Counted from the first letter of the stretch, positions 27,295-41,812 are shown. The stretch is DNA of 64,000 bases from Callipepla californica brunnescens (GCA_023055505.1 JALIRH010000030.1:3406001-3470000); one strand, 5' to 3'. Made by a program: numbers and translations. Notes: a model not told the origin generated them from the sequence alone.

Positions 27295-27640
27295 GCAAAG
27301 GCGGTGACAGAGCTTTTATTTCAGGTAGAGGCGCTACAGAAAGAGATGTTACAGATAAGGGGGAATGAACTCACCCCTCCCGGCAACCATTTAGGCTGAG
27401 GAACGCAGCCGACTCTCGTTGGAACGCTGGCGTGCTGGAAGGAAGAGAGCCAGAGAGAGGGGGGGCGACCCGCGCAGGCTCTGAGCGGATCTGTGCTCCC
27501 GGAAGCGCCTCCGGAAGCACCACCGAGAGGGAGAGAGCGAGAGGTCCGGTGGACCTGGGCTCCTCCACTCCGCTCACTCAGATGCTCATTCACTGGTTCA
27601 GGCTGTGACCAGGCAATCCCACTACACTGCACCCCTTCAC
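27295..27640 (-). mobile_element. LTR, second family
   Basis: Minus-strand LTR-like sequence with AATAAA in GAAATAAAAGCTCTGTCACC near its end. Homologous to 15750-16068. The start probably lies at TGTAGTGGGATTGCC just after a GAAGGGG polypurine stretch. Confidence 0.55.
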
Positions 27641-28084
27641 AGCATGAACCAGCAACTGAGCAGGTTGGGCATTATCTCCTGCTGTTTTGATGGCTCAAAA
27701 TACCTAGTACATCGTGACACATGTACAATACCCGCCGCAATATAAAATGTTAAGGCACTGAAGGCCATTATTTGTAGTCCCTTCTTGTGGTCTTGTGGGC
27801 CAATACTTGATGTTCCTTCTGGAGTCGTATCTTCTTTAAGGACCAGTAGGTTCACACTCGACAGTTGCCGAAAGTTCAGCAGTCCACCACCGGATGTCAT
27901 GATGTTTCCTCATAGTCAATGGAGCATGCTGGAGTGGTGTTGCCCCTGCTGACTCTCCTGTGAACTTCATAACCTCAAGGGAAATAATACAGATGTTTAA
28001 CTGGTAGAAGGAGGGGGAAGTCTGCCCTCTATGGTAAGATACAGGCCGTATTTCTGTCTTGATTCAATACCTCTGCCTGTACTG
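27641..28084. other. Unassigned sequence, possibly ERV 3' end
   Basis: No recognised gene. A minus-strand frame of 87 residues at 27637-27900 has one hydrophobic segment (MAFSALTFYIAAGIVHV), and a G-rich stretch sits near 28010. It lies just upstream of the minus-strand LTR, so a retroviral 3' end is possible but not shown. Confidence 0.3.
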
Positions 28085-29393
28085 GAGCATGGCCTGGCCT
28101 TCGATACCATCCATTTAGCCAGCACGGGTTCACATGGGCAGGTCGTGCTTGTCCAACCTCATCTCCTTCTACGACTGGGTGACCAGACTGGCAGATGAGG
28201 GAAAGGCTGTTGATGTAGTCTACCTGGACTTCAGCAAAGCCTTTGACACGGTCTCCCACAGTATTCTCCTGCAGAAGCTGGCAGCCCATGGTGTGGACAG
28301 GTTCACTCTTCTCTGGGTTGAGAATTGGCTAGAGGGCCGTGCCCAGCGGGTAGTAGTTAATGGAGTCAAGTCCAGCTGGCGTCCTGTCATGAGTGGTGCC
28401 CCCCAGGGGTCGGTACTGGGGCCCATACTGTTTAATATCTTTATTGATGACCTGGATGAGGGGATTGAGTGTACCCTCAGTAAGTTTGCGGATGACAGCA
28501 AGTTGGGAGGATGTGTCGATCTGCCTGAGGGTAGGGAGGCCCTTCAGCGGGATCTGGATAGGCTAGACAGTTGGGCTGGGGTCAATGGGATGAGGTTCAA
28601 TAAGGCCAAGTGCTGGGTCCTGCACTTTGGCCACAATAACCCCATGCAATGCTATAGGCTTGGGGCAGAATGGCTTGAGGAGTGTATAGAGGAAAAGGAC
28701 CTGGGGGTGTTGGTTGATGCTCGGCTCAATATGAGCCAGCAGTGTGCCCAGGTGGCCAAGAAGGCCAATGGCATCCTGGCCTGTATTAGGAATAGTGTGG
28801 CCAGCAGGAGCAGGGAGGTGATCATCCCCCTGTACTCAGCTCTGGTGCGGCCGCACCTCGAGTACTGTGTTCAGTTTTGGGCCCCTCGCTACAAGAAAGA
28901 CATCGAGGCCCTGGAGCGTGTTCAGAGAAGGGCAACAAAACTGGTGAGGGGTCTGGAGCACAAGTCTTACGAGGAGCGGCTGAGGGAGCTGGGATTGTTT
29001 AGTCTGGAGAAAAGGAGGCTCAGAGGAGAACTCATCGCACTCTACCACTTCCTGAAGGGAGGCTGTAGTGAGGAGGGGGTCAGCCTCTTCTCCCAGGTAA
29101 CTAATGACAGGACGAGAGGGAATGGCCACAAGTTGTGCCGGGGAAGATTTAGATTAGACTTGAGGAAAAATTTTTTCTCTGAGAGAGTGGTCCGGCACTG
29201 GAATGGCCTGCCTAGGGAGGGGGTTGAGGCACCGTCCCTAGCGCTGTTCAAGAAGCGTTCAGATGAGGTGCTGAGGGATTTGATTTAGTAGCTTGGTTGG
29301 TAGGGATGGTGGTGTGAGGATGGTTGGACTAGATGATCTTGTAGGTCCTTTCCAACCTAATGTATCTATGAATCTATGAATCTATTAATGGGT
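28085..29393 (+). mobile_element. CR1 LINE, 5'-truncated, with open RT C-terminal frame
   Basis: The youngest-looking CR1 here. The frame 28134-29288 (384 residues) is open and covers the reverse-transcriptase palm and thumb: LDFSKAFD near residue 32, PQGSVLGP near 90 and the catalytic FADDS near 118-122, then the C-terminal ORF2 part with [13 protein letters not shown]. The 3' tail has the CR1 signature GGACTAGATGATCTTGTAGG ending in an ATCTATGA-type repeat. The 5' truncation removes endonuclease and ORF1, so it cannot move on its own. It sits in the single-copy spacer of the D/E palindrome. Confidence 0.92.
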
Positions 29394-30545
29394 TTACATA
29401 AATTGGAAATAACAAATACAAACATAGAATATGAAAATCAATTGTTAAGAGATCGAACTGAAATGTTGAAGCAACAACTGGGCATGTTAGTAACCAAAAA
29501 ACTCGGACTAGATGTGCCAACAAGACAAATACGTAGCATATCAGTGGAGGACACCCAGGTCCCTGAAGTAGCGGACCTGGATGTTTCAGAAAAAAAGAGT
29601 TGTAAATCAGATCTTGAAGCTCCATCTATGGAGGATCCATTTGAGATCTGAGCACTCATAACTTAAAAAAACAAAAACAGTGCACGATAGACCAGCGGGA
29701 GTGCCTCCTGAGCAATGGCCCCCTGCTGAAACATGCTTGCATGTGACAACTCGCCCGTATACAGCAAATGAGTTGATGGACCTAGTACAGCGGTTCCATC
29801 AAAAACCAAGAGAAAGCGTACCATCATGGCTCCTGAGGTTATGGGATGCGGGAGCTGAAAGCGTATTAGTTAGTGGGACACAGATGTCAAAACTAGCATC
29901 TATAACTATACACCCGGCCTGGAGGCAAAAATTATATGCCACCATCCACTCTACTAATGAGAATCATTCTATTATAGATTGGTTGATGGCAGCATGCCGC
30001 CTAGCGTGGCCTAACAAGTCTGACATTCCACTCAATACCAGTTTATGGTTCTCTATGGAGGACCTCCAAACATACATCCGGGAACTGGGTATGAGAGAGG
30101 CTCTGTATTCAGAAACCTTTGAAAGCCCTGATACAGAAAAATTTACGGCAGGTATGCGAGACCTAATACTGCAGCAAGCCCCCTCTCACCTTTATGGGAC
30201 TTTGGTCTCCATACTAAACCCCTAGGTGGCTTCAGAGGCTATCGTCCAACAGGCAGCCCAGTTGGTGGCAGACCTTGGGGAAACGGAGCACATAAGAACT
30301 AGGCGCAGTGTCCGCATGGTGCAAGAAGATAAGGCATTCCCAATTAAAACTGAGAAGCCTGTCCCCCGTATACCCCGATCAGGCCCCATACGGGTATCCC
30401 GGAAGACTGTGTTCAATGATCATATACGGGCTGGCGTTGCCTTTGCTAAAATCAATGGGCAGCCAAACCATGTTTTGTTACAGCTCTGGAAACAGCTCAG
30501 GAATGATCAAAAATTTCAGAGTACTCCCAGAAAATCGTGGGTATG
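29394..30545 (+). pseudogene. ERV gag-like block, orphan
   Basis: Three reading-frame pieces in a row. The first (29376-29651) is coiled-coil-like with leucine heptads. The second (29680-30225) is capsid-like, with PRESVPSWLLRLWDAGAES, and ends in TAG. The third (30226-30546) continues in the same frame past that stop. A frame change lies between the first two. The layout (coiled coil, then capsid) fits gag of ERV-L-like elements, but this is from pattern only. No pol follows; it could have paired with the pol at 49-52 kb. Non-functional as it stands. Confidence 0.55.
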
Positions 30546-30822
30546 AATTTTCCACATCTGAGGAAGCCAGTTCTCCATCCGCATTTATCAGAGGGGGAAC
30601 ATTCTCCTTGGTCTGTCTCACTGTGCCGTGTTCATGTAGAACCCGTTGTTATTTTATACATCCCTTGCCAAGTTCAGCTCCATCTGTGCCTTGGCATTCC
30701 TGATCTTATCTCTGCTCAAGCGGATGACATCCCTGTATTCTTCCCAGGCTACAGCAACGCTGCTTCCACTTCCTGTACATCATTCCCTTTTCCCTCAGTT
30801 GGAGCTGCAAGGTTGCCCTGAG

Positions 30823-30985
30823 AGGCTGTGGATGCCCCCTCTGTGGAGTTGTTCAAGGCCAGGCTGGATGGAGCTTTGAGTAACCAGGTCGAATGGGAGG
30901 TGTCCCTGTATAAAGCAGGGGTATTGAAACTAGATGATCTTAGTGGTCCCTTCCAACCCAAACAATTCTGTGATTCTAAGAGAGA
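30823..30985 (+). mobile_element. CR1 3'-end fragment
   Basis: Short CR1 tail: a GAGTTGTTCAAGGCCAGGCTGGATGG-type stretch, then CTAGATGATCTTAGTGGTCCC and a TTCTGTGATTCTA end. Confidence 0.8.
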
Positions 30986-31099
30986 GTCTGGAGACAGGCA
31001 GACTCCACCTTGGATGAGGAGAAGGTGGTCAGAGATTGCCTGGGGAAGAAATCAATACACACTAAACAGTGGGCCCCAGCAGAATTCACTGAAGAGTGC

Positions 31100-31870
31100 T
31101 GGGGGAACAGGCAGAAGTGACTACCAAACCACGCTCTCTCATCTTTGAAAGATCTTGGAGACTGGGAGAGGTGCTAGAAGACTGGAGGATAGCCAGTGTA
31201 ACACCAATCTTCAAAACGGGCAGGAAGAACAAGCCGTGAAAATACAGGCTGGTCAGCCTCACCTCCGTCCCTGGAAAGGTGACGGAACAATTTGTTCTGG
31301 ATGCCATCTCCAAGCAATTGGAAGAGAAGAAGATAGTCAGGAATGATCAGCACCGCATCCCCACGGGGAAAATGTGGTTGACCATCGTGGTGGACTTCTA
31401 CCTAGTTATCAGTGGTTGGGCATATGGATAGAGATTAGTGGATGTTCTGTACTTTAGCAAAGGCTTTTCACACGGTCTCCCACAGCATCCTTGTAATGAG
31501 GCCCCAGGACGCATGGGTTAGATGAATGGAGAGTGAGGTGGATTGAGAACTGGCTGAGTGGCAGAGCTCAGACGGTTGTCATCAGTGGGGCAGAGTCTAG
31601 TTGGAGGCGTGTAGCTGGTGGTGTTCCTTAGAGGTTGGTGCTGTGCCTGCTCTTCTTCAGCATCTTCATCAGTGACCTGCATATAGGCACAGAGGGCACC
31701 GTCAGAAAGTACAAAGCTGGGAGGAGTGGATGCCATAGCAGAAAGCTGTGCCACCATTCTGTAAGGCTTGGACAGAGTGCGGAGTTGGGCAGATTGGAAT
31801 GTGGTGATGTTCAACAAGAGCAAGTGTAGAGTCCTGCACCAGGGAAGAAATAATGGCACAAAATGATGAA
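31100..31870 (+). mobile_element. CR1 LINE fragment, old
   Basis: Plus-strand counterpart of 26.44-27.22 kb, with broken RT frames (NTNLQNGQEEQAV region onward). Inner end of the palindrome arm on the unit E side. Confidence 0.7.
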
Positions 31871-31989
31871 AACACAAAGTAGTCAGAACACTTCCTGGGG
31901 AATCCTGAAAGGAATGGGGAAACACATGAGCAATGCTGTAGGTCAGGAATTAATTGAATGCAGCTGAAATGTAAATCATCCCACCTCTT

Positions 31990-33260
31990 GCCTCAGCAAC
32001 TTGCTCCTGTTGCTGGGGATTCTTAAGCCTCCCAGCTGCTTGCCTCTTCCCCAGGCATTTCCCTTGCTGATTGTATTGAAAAATACAGGCCTCAGGGCCC
32101 TGCTCTTCCTCTCCTACACCACACCAGGCCTCTGCTCCCTGGGATGGAGGAAGCAGCGCTTTGCAGTACTGCAAGAATCATCTCCTTGCAGCTTGCTGGG
32201 GGGACTCAGGGATCCTACAGAGAAATTCACAGCTCCAGAGGACATGGGCAGGCTCCTGCTGGCTTCACCAGCTCACCAAAATCAACCTCCGCTTCCTGCA
32301 AACTGACCTCAGGAGCTTGAGCTGAGCCAGGCATATGTGGTGGCCGTTCTTCAGGAGGTCTTGTGGACACTTCCCCAAGGTCACAGCAAAGACCTTCAAG
32401 CTCAGAAAAGAGGCAAGCATGCACTGGAGAGCACTCTGAAACCTCTGTGCTGCGGGGATAAGCTGCTTGTGCACCCTGTGGCTTTGCACTGCCTTCTGCT
32501 CCCACCACCTCCTGAGACATGGGATGCTGCACTTAGGAGAAACAAGCTCCACTTTTATTAGATTTAGTGGAACCAAGCAAAGTTTGGTGTCTCACGGCTG
32601 CTCTGAGCTCCTGATTAACCCTTTTGGGAAGAGGAGTAGAAGCAGTGTGCAGCACTGTGAAAAAGAATGACATTGCTTGTGTGAAAGAAATGCCTCCCTG
32701 TGATGAAAGCAGTGGAGTGGAGACAGCACCAAAATCAAACTTCCTTGTACCATTCCTCAATCCACATGCGGTCTTTTATTTTCAGAACAAAAAGCAAGAC
32801 TACAGTGACAAAAGCTCCAGAACAACTCTCCTACTTTATTCACCCCCTTCCCCTTCAACTACAGCTTATTTTCAGAAGAATTCCATGAGCCACGTTACTG
32901 CTTTCCTGACCCTTGTATTTCATTCCTCAGTGCACTCAGAAACTTCTGAGAGCAGCACATGCACACAGACACACAGAGCATCCATACACAGGTGATTTTC
33001 CTTAGCAGATGGCATCAATGAGCTGCTTGCAGGAAGAGCAGAGGAGAAAAGAAGACATGGTGAGAGAATATCTTTTGTTAGCAAGGAAAGGTGATCTGAA
33101 ACTCCAGGGATAATTCCCTTCTGCAGAGGGTTCCATCAAAGCAATCTTCTTTGCAAACACTTCCTGTTGGGGGAGAAGCATCTCCATCTCCCTCATGCTG
33201 GGATCTCAAGCATTCTCGAGGTCTTTGTGCTGTGGGCTTTCCAATGAGAAATGAGAAGTT
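31990..33260 (-). other. 3' flank / 3' UTR of unit E
   Basis: Shared noncoding flank, minus orientation, with a poly(A) signal seen as TTTATT at 32835-32840. It contains the empty site for the foldback element found at 26.15 kb. Confidence 0.6.
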
Positions 33261-33604
33261 CTTCCTGCAGGACATTCCCCTCACAAGAACTGGGCAACAT
33301 TCAATGTGGACAGAGCTCTGGATGAAGCTCTTCCTGCAGTGCTGGCATTTCTGTGGTCCCTGCCCTGAGTGGATCCCTTTCTACATGATCCGGGTTGGAG
33401 GAGTGGTTGGAGCTCATCTCGTGCTTGGGACAAGGGAACTGTGTGGTTCATCACCACACACAGCCACAGTGGGTAACCAGGCTGTGGCTCTGGTTGAAGC
33501 TATTCCATGTCTGGGGCATTGCAAGCTCTGTCTGTACTGTGCATGTGCTGGTAGGAAACGTGGCTGGAACTGCTTCTGAGGGTTCTAATATTCTGAAAGT
33601 GCTT
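33261..33604 (-). pseudogene. Decayed zinc-finger remnants downstream of unit E
   Basis: Same finger relics as downstream of A and B, on the minus strand, with frame breaks and lost Cys or His. Confidence 0.5.
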
Positions 33605-34530
33605 CTACAGTCTGTCAGTGGTGTGGATTTTCTTGTGGCATCTGAGATGAGAACTTCTTCTAAAGCTCTTCCCACACTCAGAGCACTTATATGGTCCCTC
33701 TCTTATCTGGCTGCGCTGGTGCCGCTTAAATTCAGAACTGCTTCTGAAGCTCTTCCCACATTCAGAGCACTTGTATGGCTTCTCTCCTGTATGGATGCGT
33801 CCGTGTACTTTAAAATCAGAACGCCATCTGAAGCACCTCCCACACTCTGAGCACTTATATGGTCTCTCTCCTGTGTGGCTGCGCTGGTGCAAATTCAATT
33901 GAGAACAGCTTTTGAAGCTCATCCCACACTCAGTGCACTTATATGGTCTTTCTGCTTTGTGGCTGTGTTGGTGCAGCTTCAACTCAGAACTGCTTTTGAA
34001 GCTCTTCCCACACTCAGAGCACTTATATGGTCTCTCTCCTGTATGGATGCGGCCATGCACCTTTAAATCAGAACTCCATTTGAAGCTCTTCCCACACGCA
34101 GAGCACTTATATGGTCTCTCTCCTGTGTGCATGCGCTGGTGCTTGAAGAGAAGGGATCTCCATTTGAACATCTTCCCGCACTCAGAGCACTTGTACAGGC
34201 TCTTTGTTGAGTGCGTGCACTGGTGCTTAACGACTCTGGAATTAATTTTAAAGCTTTTCTCACCCTCAGGGCATGGATTCTGCTTTTTCCTCTGGCACAC
34301 ATCCTTACTCCTGGGCTCTTCGTGCTGCCTTTGACCTGTACTGAAGTCCAGTGTGTTCCCTGATGTTTTTAACAGATGCTTTCCCTGTTGCATCTTGTTC
34401 TGCTTCCTCACAATTTGCCCCTGATCCACATGCACATCCCTACTGATTTCTTCCATGGAGATGCTACCACACTGTCTGTTGACCACACCACCTTCCTGCA
34501 GACCCTTTCTTGGACTTCTTATCCCAGCAC
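33605..34530 (-). CDS. KRAB zinc-finger unit E, C2H2 finger exon
   Basis: Final exon of a predicted 395-residue KRAB zinc-finger protein with the same length and layout as unit A. Seven fingers, of which finger 6 has the same His-to-Gln loss ([10 protein letters not shown]), so A and E are sister copies. Differences from A include CSACG in finger 2 rather than 3, HKAERP in a linker, and WRSDF in finger 5. The linker and decayed pre-finger are present. The stop is TAG. Upstream KRAB-B, KRAB-A and start exons are all open and in phase, so this looks like an intact gene. Expected role: nuclear DNA-binding repressor; target unknown. Confidence 0.92.
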
Positions 34531-34638
34531 CTGCTGGATGACAAAGGAAAAACAGAAATAGCACACAGTGCCCCAAATACTACTCTCCCAGTGATAGCTT
34601 TTATGTCTTCAACTTCCTCCGTCCCTCCACCACCTCAC

Positions 34639-34749
34639 CTGGGCTGACATCTCCTGCCACGGCCTCAGGGCTACCCACATCTGGGATCCAGGGCTCTTCA
34701 CCTTCTTCAAGCAGGGAGATCACCATGGGTTTGGGGGCTGGAAGTGGAG
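34639..34749 (-). CDS. Unit E KRAB-B box exon
   Basis: KRAB-B box [16 protein letters not shown] plus acidic tail; 111 bases, splice sites intact. Confidence 0.85.
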
Positions 34750-35075
34750 CTGCAACAATAGAAATAGGAGAAATGAGAGCTTTTCCATCATTCTGGCACT
34801 ATGTCCCTCCCCACGGTGACGTAAACATAAGGGCCTGAATGACACTGGCACAAAACACAGCAGCTTCCTTTGGAGCAAAGATTGCTTTTCCATCTCTGAA
34901 AACATGCAAAATTATTTTCTTTAAAAGAAAAAGCCCTGCTGACTGCAGGGAGATGGTCCTTCCGCTCCTGGCTGATGCCTGATGGACAGCACTGACTGCG
35001 GGATGGTAGCAAAGTGCTGAGCACAATGAGCCCTTATGAAACTCATGCTTCTCTGTGTTTCTTTTGTTGCTGCTA

Positions 35076-37099
<2,024 letters not shown>

Positions 37100-37765
37100 T
37101 CTGACAGGAATCCACGCGTGCAGAGCTGCGCAGCAAGGTCCTCTTGTGCGGTCCAGAGGGAGAACTGCAGTCCCAGCTGCGCTGTATCACAGAGGTACAA
37201 GCGGGCAGCAGAGCACGCTGACCTCCTGTGCTCACTTCCTCCCTGTCCCAGCTCCAAGCCCTTCGTGTGCCCCTCTCTGCCCAACCCGGGCTGCAACACG
37301 CCTGCAAAGTGTTCCTGCTGTCGTTGCAGCCCACCTGGCCCAGCAAAGCTGCCGTGCCGGGCAGCACATGGAGCCGGGACCAGGGTCCCACCCGGTGCTG
37401 CTGGCAGCGTGTGCTCCTCTGCACGAACCACGAAGGGCACCTACCTTGGGTGCAGAGCAGGCTGCTCCCAGCTCTGTTGCAGGCAACCGGGCTCCTTGGA
37501 GTCACGCAGAGCACAGGATGCCGAGTGCCCTCAGCCCGGAGCTGGCCGCAGGACGGCCTTGGTGCACCTCCTGCCACCGCAGTGCTGCCCGGATGGCTTC
37601 CAGCCAGGCTCTGGCTGCTTCAGCACAGGCTCAGGTGCCACAGCGAGCACGCCCCGAGCCGGCTGCCAGGTCTCGGGCACTTTCACTGCTCATTCTCAGC
37701 TCACATCTGCTCCCGGGGAACAGGAGGAGGGGAGGGAGGGAGGAGGGAGGGAGGAAAGGACAGGG
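37100..37765 (-). promoter_or_regulatory. Unit E GC-rich promoter block and noncoding exon 1
   Basis: Minus-strand copy of the GC-rich block with its donor; exon 1 ends at 37445. The upstream edge near 37720-37760 is GGGAGGGAGG-rich. Immediately beyond, the LTR-like sequence and gag-like frame point the other way. Confidence 0.65.
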
Positions 37766-37789
37766 GCTGTGTTTTCTTAGCAATTGGGA

Positions 37790-38880
37790 TTAATACATTA
37801 GTTCAAGAACTGATATATTAGTTTAGCAAAAAGAATGCATATAAGATACATCCCAAGCTTTCCATTTCAGGTTTTGTGGGTGAACAGTCTTGTTTTCCCT
37901 CAGTAATTCTCTACTGGGAACATAACTGAATTTTATTTTCTGCCTCAATGGTTTTGCCTCACAAGAAGCAACAAATGTTCCCCCATTTTGTTTGGAGAAA
38001 ATGGTTATGACTTTTCCTGGAGGAATTTGGTATACAACCATGCCTTGAGGGATTTGGCAGACACCATTACCTAGCGATGTGAGGAGGGACAATTGTCCAT
38101 CATAAAGTGTATTTAGATGAAAGTGTATTCAGACTGTTGTGATGGTTGCAGTTTGCACCAGCCAAGATAGATGAAGACTGGAATGAGAAACAGTTGTGTC
38201 ACCAACCCCTCCCTCCCTGAGCCGCTCTTATTTTTTCATCATCCCTCTATCAGTTCGCTGCACTATGATCAACACCAATTATTTCCTGTCTCTACTCCTT
38301 GTCCTCTCTTGCCTTTGCTTTCTCCATTTCCTCTCTGTTCCCTCCTGTGCCTTCCTTGGCTTTTGCCTTTCCCTAGCCTCCCTCTCTTTATTTTTTTTTT
38401 CCAAAGTTTCATCATTAAAAATGGCTCAGCACTCTTTGGTCTTCCACACCTGTCCTGTCTATGAAAGACCCCATTCTAAAATTTCATTTTTCCCTCTAAT
38501 TCCTCCAACCAGTCTTGACTAATTATGGACTCCGGTGCCCCTGTTAAATACAAAAACCAAATTTCAGTCTCCTCTGCAGCTCCAGAGGCTTCCAATGCTA
38601 ACACAGGGATATTGGGTTTCCTAGATCTCTGCAGCTAAGACATTCTTACTTCCAATGTGTTCCTGCCCAACCGCCAGGTAACACAGCATTTCACAACAGG
38701 AGTCTGCAGTGTCTCTGCCCCAGGGTCTTTCTCTGAGCGCTCTGTGAACCGCCCAGGACGGGATCTTCTTTGACTTCTGCATGCTCCTCTCAGTAAACAT
38801 GATCTGAGTATTTGCATTTGTTTGACTTGAACTTTGGGATACTGTACCCTCTGTCTTTCTCCATGTTGTTCTTTCTACAT
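37790..38880 (+). mobile_element. LTR-like region upstream of gag-like frame, copy 1
   Basis: Sequence also present at 62.1-62.87 kb and, rearranged, at the A/B palindrome centre. A possible LTR begins at TGTGATGGTTGCAGTTTGCACC (about 38138) and reaches about 38820, with AGTAAACATGATC near its end. The ends are not proven. It leads directly into the coiled-coil frame starting at 38889. Confidence 0.4.
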
Positions 38881-38888
38881 ATTGAGAA

Positions 38889-40640
38889 ATGAGTGACAGT
38901 GTAGTCAGAATGAAAGGTGAAGATGTGTTATTTGACCTTTTAGAAAAGCATGGTGCCAGACCCTCGTTAACAGGGGTAGACTGGGCACGGCAAACCTGCA
39001 GAGTGTTTCAGACCATATTAGTGTTCTGCAAAAGAATGCTTGTACCCAACTGGAAAAGGAAAGGCATTTATTTGTGCAGCATTGGGTTCTGCTCTAGTTG
39101 CAGCCATAGAATTCCGTGACCAGCAGCTTAAAACAGAGAACCAAACTAGAGAGTCACTGCAAGAGTTGGTTAAAACTCTACAGAAACAGATAGAGGAACT
39201 CAAAAGGGAATTAGAAAATGAAAAACATAATTCATCCCTATTACTAGAGACTCTAAAGGGTAACTGTAAGGATATCAGTGACAGTGTTACCCATAGTTTG
39301 CCTCAAGAAAAAATCTATCCTCTAGAAGAACTGGAAGGAATAAAGGCAAGGCTAGACCAATTAGAGGCCTGTCCAGCTCCAATACGTCCTTTGATAAAAA
39401 CTGAATATACCTTTGATAACAGTGAGGATCTAGACCCTCAAATGAATGTTAAGGAAATTCCCTTTTCAGCCACTAAACTAGCTAAACTGAAAAGAGATTT
39501 TAGCCGTTTTCCAAAAGAATCAGAAACGGAGTTTGTATGGAGAGTTAGCCTCAGTGGTGGAGACCAAATACTGTTAACTGAAAAGGAGGCTGAAGGTTAT
39601 TGGGGACGAGGAGTATTTTTAACAACTGTCAGCAATCGTGCTCCCTGGTCCCTAACACAGAGAGCTGCCTACTGGGCAGGTGGTCTTAACCCTCTAGAAA
39701 GGGGAGACCCCCTTGCCATTACTGGGACAGTTGATCAATTAGTGGAAAGTGTTCAAAAGGCTGCTTGCCTGCAAATGATGTATGATAGAAAGCTGCAGCC
39801 ACACCATGAATCCCCTATGATGATGCCTGTTGATCCTGAGAGAATGACCCCTCTTATCAGGGGGCTTCCGGAATTGCTGAAACCTATAGGTATACAACTG
39901 CAAAGAAAAATACAGGCTATGCCTCAGGGAGAAAGAATTCAGGCAGCATTAGAAGGAGCTGCAACCCCTGACCACTTGCAGTCAGGGTACAAAGCATGGA
40001 CGTGGGGGGGAGGTTGCCCAAGAATTAATTAACTGTGGGAGAAAATATGGACCAGTGACTTCTTCCAACAGTAAATTTGAGACAAAGGGAGTAAGGTGCA
40101 CAGTGGCCAATTTGGCCCCTCCCCTATCTAATCGGGAGAGCAACAGATTTAAAAGGGTCTCACTTTCAGTGAAAGCAAGTGGGCAAAATATAGATCATAA
40201 ACGTAACAGTTTTTGGACTCTGGGCCGACAGAAGGGCATTCCGCGAGAATTAATGGATGGTTTATCTACAGACAAGTTAGAGGAGTTAGTTAGTGGGTGG
40301 CCAGAACAAAAGTCCAAAAGAAGTGACACTCCACTTCCAAGGGCCCCCAACTTTGGAATCAGCACGGGCACAAAGACCGCAGGAAAACTGATTCCCTCAC
40401 CCCTCTCAAGTGGGCGGGGGGGAAGGAGGGGGATGTACATTAGGAAACTTAGAACGAAAGGAAACGACCTGTTATATACGCTTAGAAGGCTAAGGATGCC
40501 TGGGAAAAGGAATGTAAAAGTACTAGTCATCGGATTATTCCGTCATTTGAACCACATTAACAAGCCCCAAAAGGGCAGGCCTATGTCCTGTTTTGTTTTG
40601 CAGAAGACCCCCGTTGGACCTTGACTGAACACAGAAAGGC
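38889..40640 (+). pseudogene. Retroviral gag-like coiled-coil frame, copy 1
   Basis: Begins MSDSVVRMKGEDVLFDLLEK. It changes frame near 39055, then stays open from 39040 to 40032 with a long coiled coil (about residues 25-75 of that piece, many E/K/L heptads) followed by a gag-capsid-like part (EFVWRVSLSGGDQILLTEKE, then RMTPLIRGLPELL). The frame slips again at a run of seven G near 40005, and a further open piece runs 40055-40624. A second copy starts at 62878. The galliform Ens-1/ERNI retroelement family, which has a coiled-coil single frame between LTRs, is a candidate, but that is recall, not a match I can test. The breaks argue against function of this copy. Confidence 0.5.
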
Positions 40641-41812
40641 AGACAGCTGACTTTAATCATTTGTGTTCTGGGACAAATATTGAAGATGCGATCATACTAG
40701 AACACTGAATACACCTCTTGATTACACTGTGTGTTTTGGTTGCATAGTATCATGTGTGGGTGCTGTCTTTTGGTCTGTTAAACTTCACACTTGGGTTTGA
40801 GTTTTCACAGGTTTTGCTGGCTTACTGGCTACTCCCTGCACAGTAATGCCATTCCTTTTGATCCCTTTTTCTACCCCTTTTTATCAAACTGATTATGATT
40901 TGCATGTAACTCCGCTATGGTGTTTCCAACTTCCTAATAAATTTGGAAATCAACCTAGGGACCCATCTCATATCTGTCAGATGTGGTCACCAAAAGAAAC
41001 CCATTCTGTTATTGATGCTTTTTAGTGTCAGAGAGATGTTTGCTGTAACACCAGTCCAGGAGTTCCATCCAAAACATGGTTGTTGGAAGGTGTTCTATGT
41101 TTTGTCAAGTGTATGTTTCTCTAATGTTTTCTATTATGGGATGTCCTAAACACACTATCCCATTAAAGTTCTATACACTATAACAATACTTGAACTTGCC
41201 AAACTAGTATCTATCTGTCTATCTGTCTGCTTTTCAATCGCTTTTAAGATGCTCAAATGACAACTCTGGTCATATTTAATCTTGAAGCAACAGGCAGTGT
41301 TGCAGTGTGGTGAAATTATACCTTTGCTCAGCCTATTAGAAAACATGTTTGTTCCACCTATAGTCCTGGCAAAACACCAAATCCACTTTGAAAACATTAC
41401 ATGGCAAATCCCAAAAGAATACTATTCACAGAAGATAGTGAGGAAGATAGTATATTTTGCTAGGCTTATCAGCATGGTAAACAGACAACCGGTTAAAAAA
41501 AAAAAAAAAAAAAAAAGTAAAGAAATAAAAGAGGCTTACATTTTGCAGATTGTCAAGGATCACTGATAACTCCACAGGAGAGGGATCTCCAACGAGATAT
41601 TATTCCCTAGGGGTGGTCAGCCCTTAAATGGGGTCTGGGATAGGTGGAGCCAGACTCTCCCCCTTCTAGTCACACAGGTACACTGCCTTCACCTGTGCTC
41701 CTGCGACTGACTCAGTGCTCACCTCAGGTGATCCATCAGGTCTTGATTCAACATTTCCCATACAAGGGAGATGGTCATTATGGTCATAATGAGGACCATA
41801 TCTTATGAAACG
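40641..41812 (+). other. Possible ERV 3' remainder; A run and short repeats
   Basis: No intact gene. Several broken frames with hydrophobic and Cys-rich pieces could be the 3' part of the element that carries the gag-like frame. A run of 22 A at 41495-41516 and a TATCTGTC repeat near 41211-41232 are visible. Nothing firm can be assigned. Confidence 0.3.

Noticed and set aside
41495..41516. A-run as the tail of a processed retrogene
   Set aside because: No upstream gene-like frame, and no flanking duplication that I can see.
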